Source of the DNA: Lachnospiraceae bacterium | Lineage (GTDB): Bacteria; Bacillota; Clostridia; Lachnospirales; Lachnospiraceae | NCBI GenBank assembly: GCA_910575255.1 | Contig: CAJTEM010000024.1 | Location: forward strand, 26,133-90,132 | DNA length: 64,000 nucleotides | Reading direction: 5' to 3' | Part shown: positions 62,140 to 64,000 of the stretch, piece after piece | Layout: each line of letters opens with the position of its first letter | Numbering within the stretch: position 1 is the stretch's first letter | Program-made: the position numbers and the translations under genes | The notes under the pieces: model-generated | What the model was told of the DNA's origin: nothing | Databases searched by the model: none | The model's input: only the letters and a program-made list of their open reading frames with translations

Positions 62140-62987
62140 TGTGTATTCCCTCCGTCTTTGCAGAATGCTTTATTTATTACCATTATCGTAACTTTCAATG
62201 TACCGTTGCTGCCGGGGAAACAATCATCCCCGTCCGCATTGACCATTGCCCATGTACTGTCATGCCGACCTTCCACGCCTCTGGCATCAAAGGTAACGGC
62301 CACGGTTACCGTTTCTCCCGGATTGGTATTCGGGATATTTATGCTGTCCGTATCGGCTCTCGGCGGAATCTGCTTGTGATTTGTGCAAATCAGCTTCCTT
62401 CCAGTCCAACGCACCTTGCCCATATTCCTGATTACCCATTCATGGGTGATTTTTTCATAGAAGTCGAGTTTGTATGTGCTGCTCCGATCAGACTGACTCC
62501 AATAAGAATCGCCATCGTAGAGAGGCTGAAATGGTGCGGAGAGCGTATCGACGGTCTCAGTCAGATAGCGTTGGTATTCGGCGACAACTACATCGACGTG
62601 GTTGTCCGGCTCATGGATGATGATTTGAAGTTGCTCCGATAATGCCCAGGAAAGTGCGGTAAGACTGGTTTCCGCATTTCCCGGAAGTGAGAACTTATTC
62701 ATGACGGTTCGAACTTTATCGGAATCAATGTGTTTCTCCAGATAAGCAGTGACTCCTTTTTTGTCTATGGGGTTGCTGAAACTCCTGCGAATCTTGCCGG
62801 AGAGGGGCTTGCCTCCGTTGAACAGCTTTGTCGGATAGTTGGAGTGGCTGTAACGGTCAGAAGTGCTGAAGGTATAGCTGCTCCCGGCCGCTTTGAAGAT
62901 GCCATCCACAAAGTCGCCTTGATTGGCAAGGTCAGTAATACCTTCGTAAGCGTAGCAGCAAAAATCATGAAATTCTATGAGAAGCAC
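62136..62987 (-). CDS. Protein with C-terminal NBR1-like Ig domain, N-terminus unrecognised
   Basis: Residues about 180-275 of 283 (EWVIRNMGKVRWTGRKLICT, then NPGETVTVAVTFDARGVEG and TWAMVNADGDDCFP) fit the Ig-like domain of human NBR1, found in some bacterial proteins. Conserved W, PG and W-x-(M/L) positions are visible. The first 175 residues (FCCYAYEGITDLANQGDFVD..., then RTVMNKFSLPGNAETSLTAL) match nothing I know. The GTG start at 62987 overlaps the AAGGAGG site; an ATA 8 nt behind that site (62976-62978) is a possible start. It is the first gene of the defence operon. Confidence 0.6.
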   Translation of the reverse strand: MLLIEFHDFCCYAYEGITDLANQGDFVDGIFKAAGSSYTFSTSDRYSHSNYPTKLFNGGKPLSGKIRRSFSNPIDKKGVTAYLEKHIDSDKVRTVMNKFSLPGNAETSLTALSWALSEQLQIIIHEPDNHVDVVVAEYQRYLTETVDTLSAPFQPLYDGDSYWSQSDRSSTYKLDFYEKITHEWVIRNMGKVRWTGRKLICTNHKQIPPRADTDSINIPNTNPGETVTVAVTFDARGVEGRHDSTWAMVNADGDDCFPGSNGTLKVTIMVINKAFCKDGGNTQ

Positions 62988-62999
62988 CTCCTTCCGAAG

Positions 63000-63059
63000 A
63001 AGTCCTTTCTTAAGTCCTAAAAGTCCTTTGTTTTGCGAAACCGAGCCTGATGCAAGTCC
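63000..63059. repeat. Four AAGTCC(T) direct repeats in the operon leader
   Basis: AAGTCC occurs at 63000, 63012, 63021 and 63054, mostly as AAGTCCTTT. They lie in the untranslated leader between the promoter at 63134-63162 and the NBR1-domain gene, so they could bind a regulator or be an RNA element. Confidence 0.5.
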
Positions 63060-63133
63060 TTTTTCGGCCTGGTATTCTTTTTACAGGTTAGCGGGAAAGA
63101 ACTGAAATCGCCTTCTGATAATAGTTGATATTT

Positions 63134-63162
63134 AATATACCACAAAAATCTATAAATTTCAA
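63134..63162 (-). promoter_or_regulatory. Promoter of the defence operon
   Basis: On the minus strand TTGAAA (63157-63162) and TATATT (63134-63139) have a 17 nt spacer. The expected start is near 63127, giving a 140 nt leader before the first gene. It is the only good promoter seen for the eight-gene minus unit. Confidence 0.75.
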
Positions 63163-63369
63163 TAGTTACAGGTGATAAAAGGCGGTAATAGATGTAAACA
63201 GACGATAATCGACTTTTTAACATGCAAGCCTAAACAAAATTAAATCTCTTAGTCCGAACAGCGCTATAAGGACGGAGGGATGCATAAGAGTTCGGAACGC
63301 AGCGATGACGGCTGCGTATGGAACGAAGATGCACCCACTGTAGTTTCGTGCGCTTTTTTTCGGTTATCG

Positions 63370-63405
63370 GAGCCTGTGGGCATCTTCAACCACAGGCTCT
63401 TTTTG
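63370..63405 (+). terminator. Plus-strand terminator, cargo unknown
   Basis: GAGCCTGTGG pairs with CCACAGGCTC and is followed by TTTTTGTG. Upstream (63240-63369) no convincing gene is seen; it could end a small RNA. The rest of 63163-63725 contains no supported gene. Confidence 0.75.
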
Positions 63406-63725
63406 TGTCTCTCCGTACTGCTCGGACGGAAACAAAAACTTTTCTGTGAGAAGGAGAAGAAATATACATCTGATGCATGCAATTGGCTAGAGTTAATGTC
63501 CGTGCAATTGATGATATGCGATTCATCATGGTGAATGGAAAATGCCTAATCTTATATATTCTCCGTTTGAAAAATAAAAAACGCAGAAAAAGAGGATGGA
63601 GATTGGGCGAATAAAGAGAAAGAAGAAATAGGAAAAAAATTCAGAAATATTTTCAAATCGGAAATGTCCCTTCCTATTTGAATTTTATATTCCTATCAGA
63701 CGAGGACGAAAGGAGGTGAAAAGCC

Positions 63726-63887
63726 GTGAGTGCAAATGAAAGAAGGGCGGAGATCATGAGAATCATGGTTGCGCGAAGACAGGAAAATATGCAGGTCTTA
63801 GCAGCCGAACTAGGAGTGACGGACAGGACAATCCGAAATGACATTCTTGTACTCACGGCTGAGTATCCTCTGGAAACTTCAAGATAG
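63726..63887 (+). CDS. Small DeoR/HTH_11-type protein
   Basis: The 53-residue protein starts at GTG directly behind AAGGAGGTG. It is essentially one HTH (RRAEIMRIMVARRQENMQVL, then AAELGVTDRTIRNDILVL) as found at the N-terminus of DeoR-like repressors. Without an effector domain it is a minimal DNA binder; its targets are unknown. Nothing else is supported from 63888 to the window end. Confidence 0.65.
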   Translation: MSANERRAEIMRIMVARRQENMQVLAAELGVTDRTIRNDILVLTAEYPLETSR

Positions 63888-64000
63888 GCTCTCGGAATCT
63901 TGAGCCTGCCGACCAAGGTTCAGCGGTCGGCTGAACTTTGAAAAATAAATATTATCCGGAATGGAACAGATGTAATAAATTTTGAGAAAAAAGGGCGCGG

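Noticed and set aside
63280..63534. 84-residue plus-strand ORF near the window end
   Set aside because: It reads through the terminator stem at 63370-63405, has no clear family and ends in A/T-rich intergenic DNA.
1..64000. CRISPR array, tRNA or rRNA genes
   Set aside because: No regularly spaced short repeats with unique spacers and no recognisable tRNA or rRNA segments were seen on either strand. The only long repeat array (23.55-24.19 kb) has irregular spacing and mixed orientation.

Overview
The window looks like part of a Gram-positive gut Clostridia chromosome (Lachnospiraceae/Ruminococcaceae type). This is inferred from strong AGGAGG ribosome sites, consensus sigma-A promoters and gene families typical of Tn1549/CTn-like conjugative elements. 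Almost everything is accessory DNA. No tRNA, rRNA, CRISPR array or housekeeping gene was recognised.

Region 1 (about 1 to 50.45 kb) is the right part of a large integrative conjugative element (ICE), open at the left window edge. It carries a cell-wall peptidase, DUF4315 and DUF4366 proteins, an MT-A70 methyltransferase, topoisomerase III, a giant methylase/SNF2-helicase, a coiled-coil protein, a giant ArdC-like protein and a transfer-assisting small protein. Further right are a relaxase and MobC with a putative oriT, a two-component/ABC cassette, small regulators, sigma-like factors and a large serine recombinase at the end. Cargo has entered at several points: an AT-rich Gabija-like defence cassette plus a DUF4238 gene (6.0-11.1 kb), a tet(O) mobilizable element (17.41-28.53 kb), a type I toxin/antitoxin-like locus (35.4-35.8 kb) and a BlaI/M56 regulator pair (37.0-39.1 kb). 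Between these lie scars: a truncated peptidase, a truncated KTR gene and an IS256-family remnant.

The tet(O) element is complete and nested. It has tnpV, tet(O) with an attenuator leader, a small KTR protein, three sigma-like factors, a RepA-like ATPase, a repeat-rich origin-like region, a MobV relaxase, ParB, a PC4-like protein, a TnpW-like protein and a TnpX-like recombinase. It has split the ICE helicase gene within its last helicase motif (GRILRQGN). The upstream fragment runs into the element and the downstream fragment resumes in frame at 28536. A second tnpV homologue is encoded in the +1 frame inside the same helicase gene, with its own ribosome site.

Region 2 (50.7 to 63.2 kb) is a defence island on the minus strand, read as one operon from a promoter at 63134-63162. 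Its order is an NBR1-Ig-domain protein, a HTH protein, HsdM, HsdS, HsdR, HamA, HamB (Hachiman) and a Fic protein. Most junctions overlap by a few bases or are very short. A small HTH gene at 63.7 kb begins another unit.

Taken together, the window shows phage defence (Gabija-like, Hachiman, type I R-M), drug resistance (tet(O)) and several layers of mobility stacked on one another. The least expected signals are the overprinted tnpV, the five-copy inverted repeat array next to the MobV relaxase, the DUF4238 partner of Gabija, and the NBR1-domain gene leading a Hachiman/type I R-M operon.
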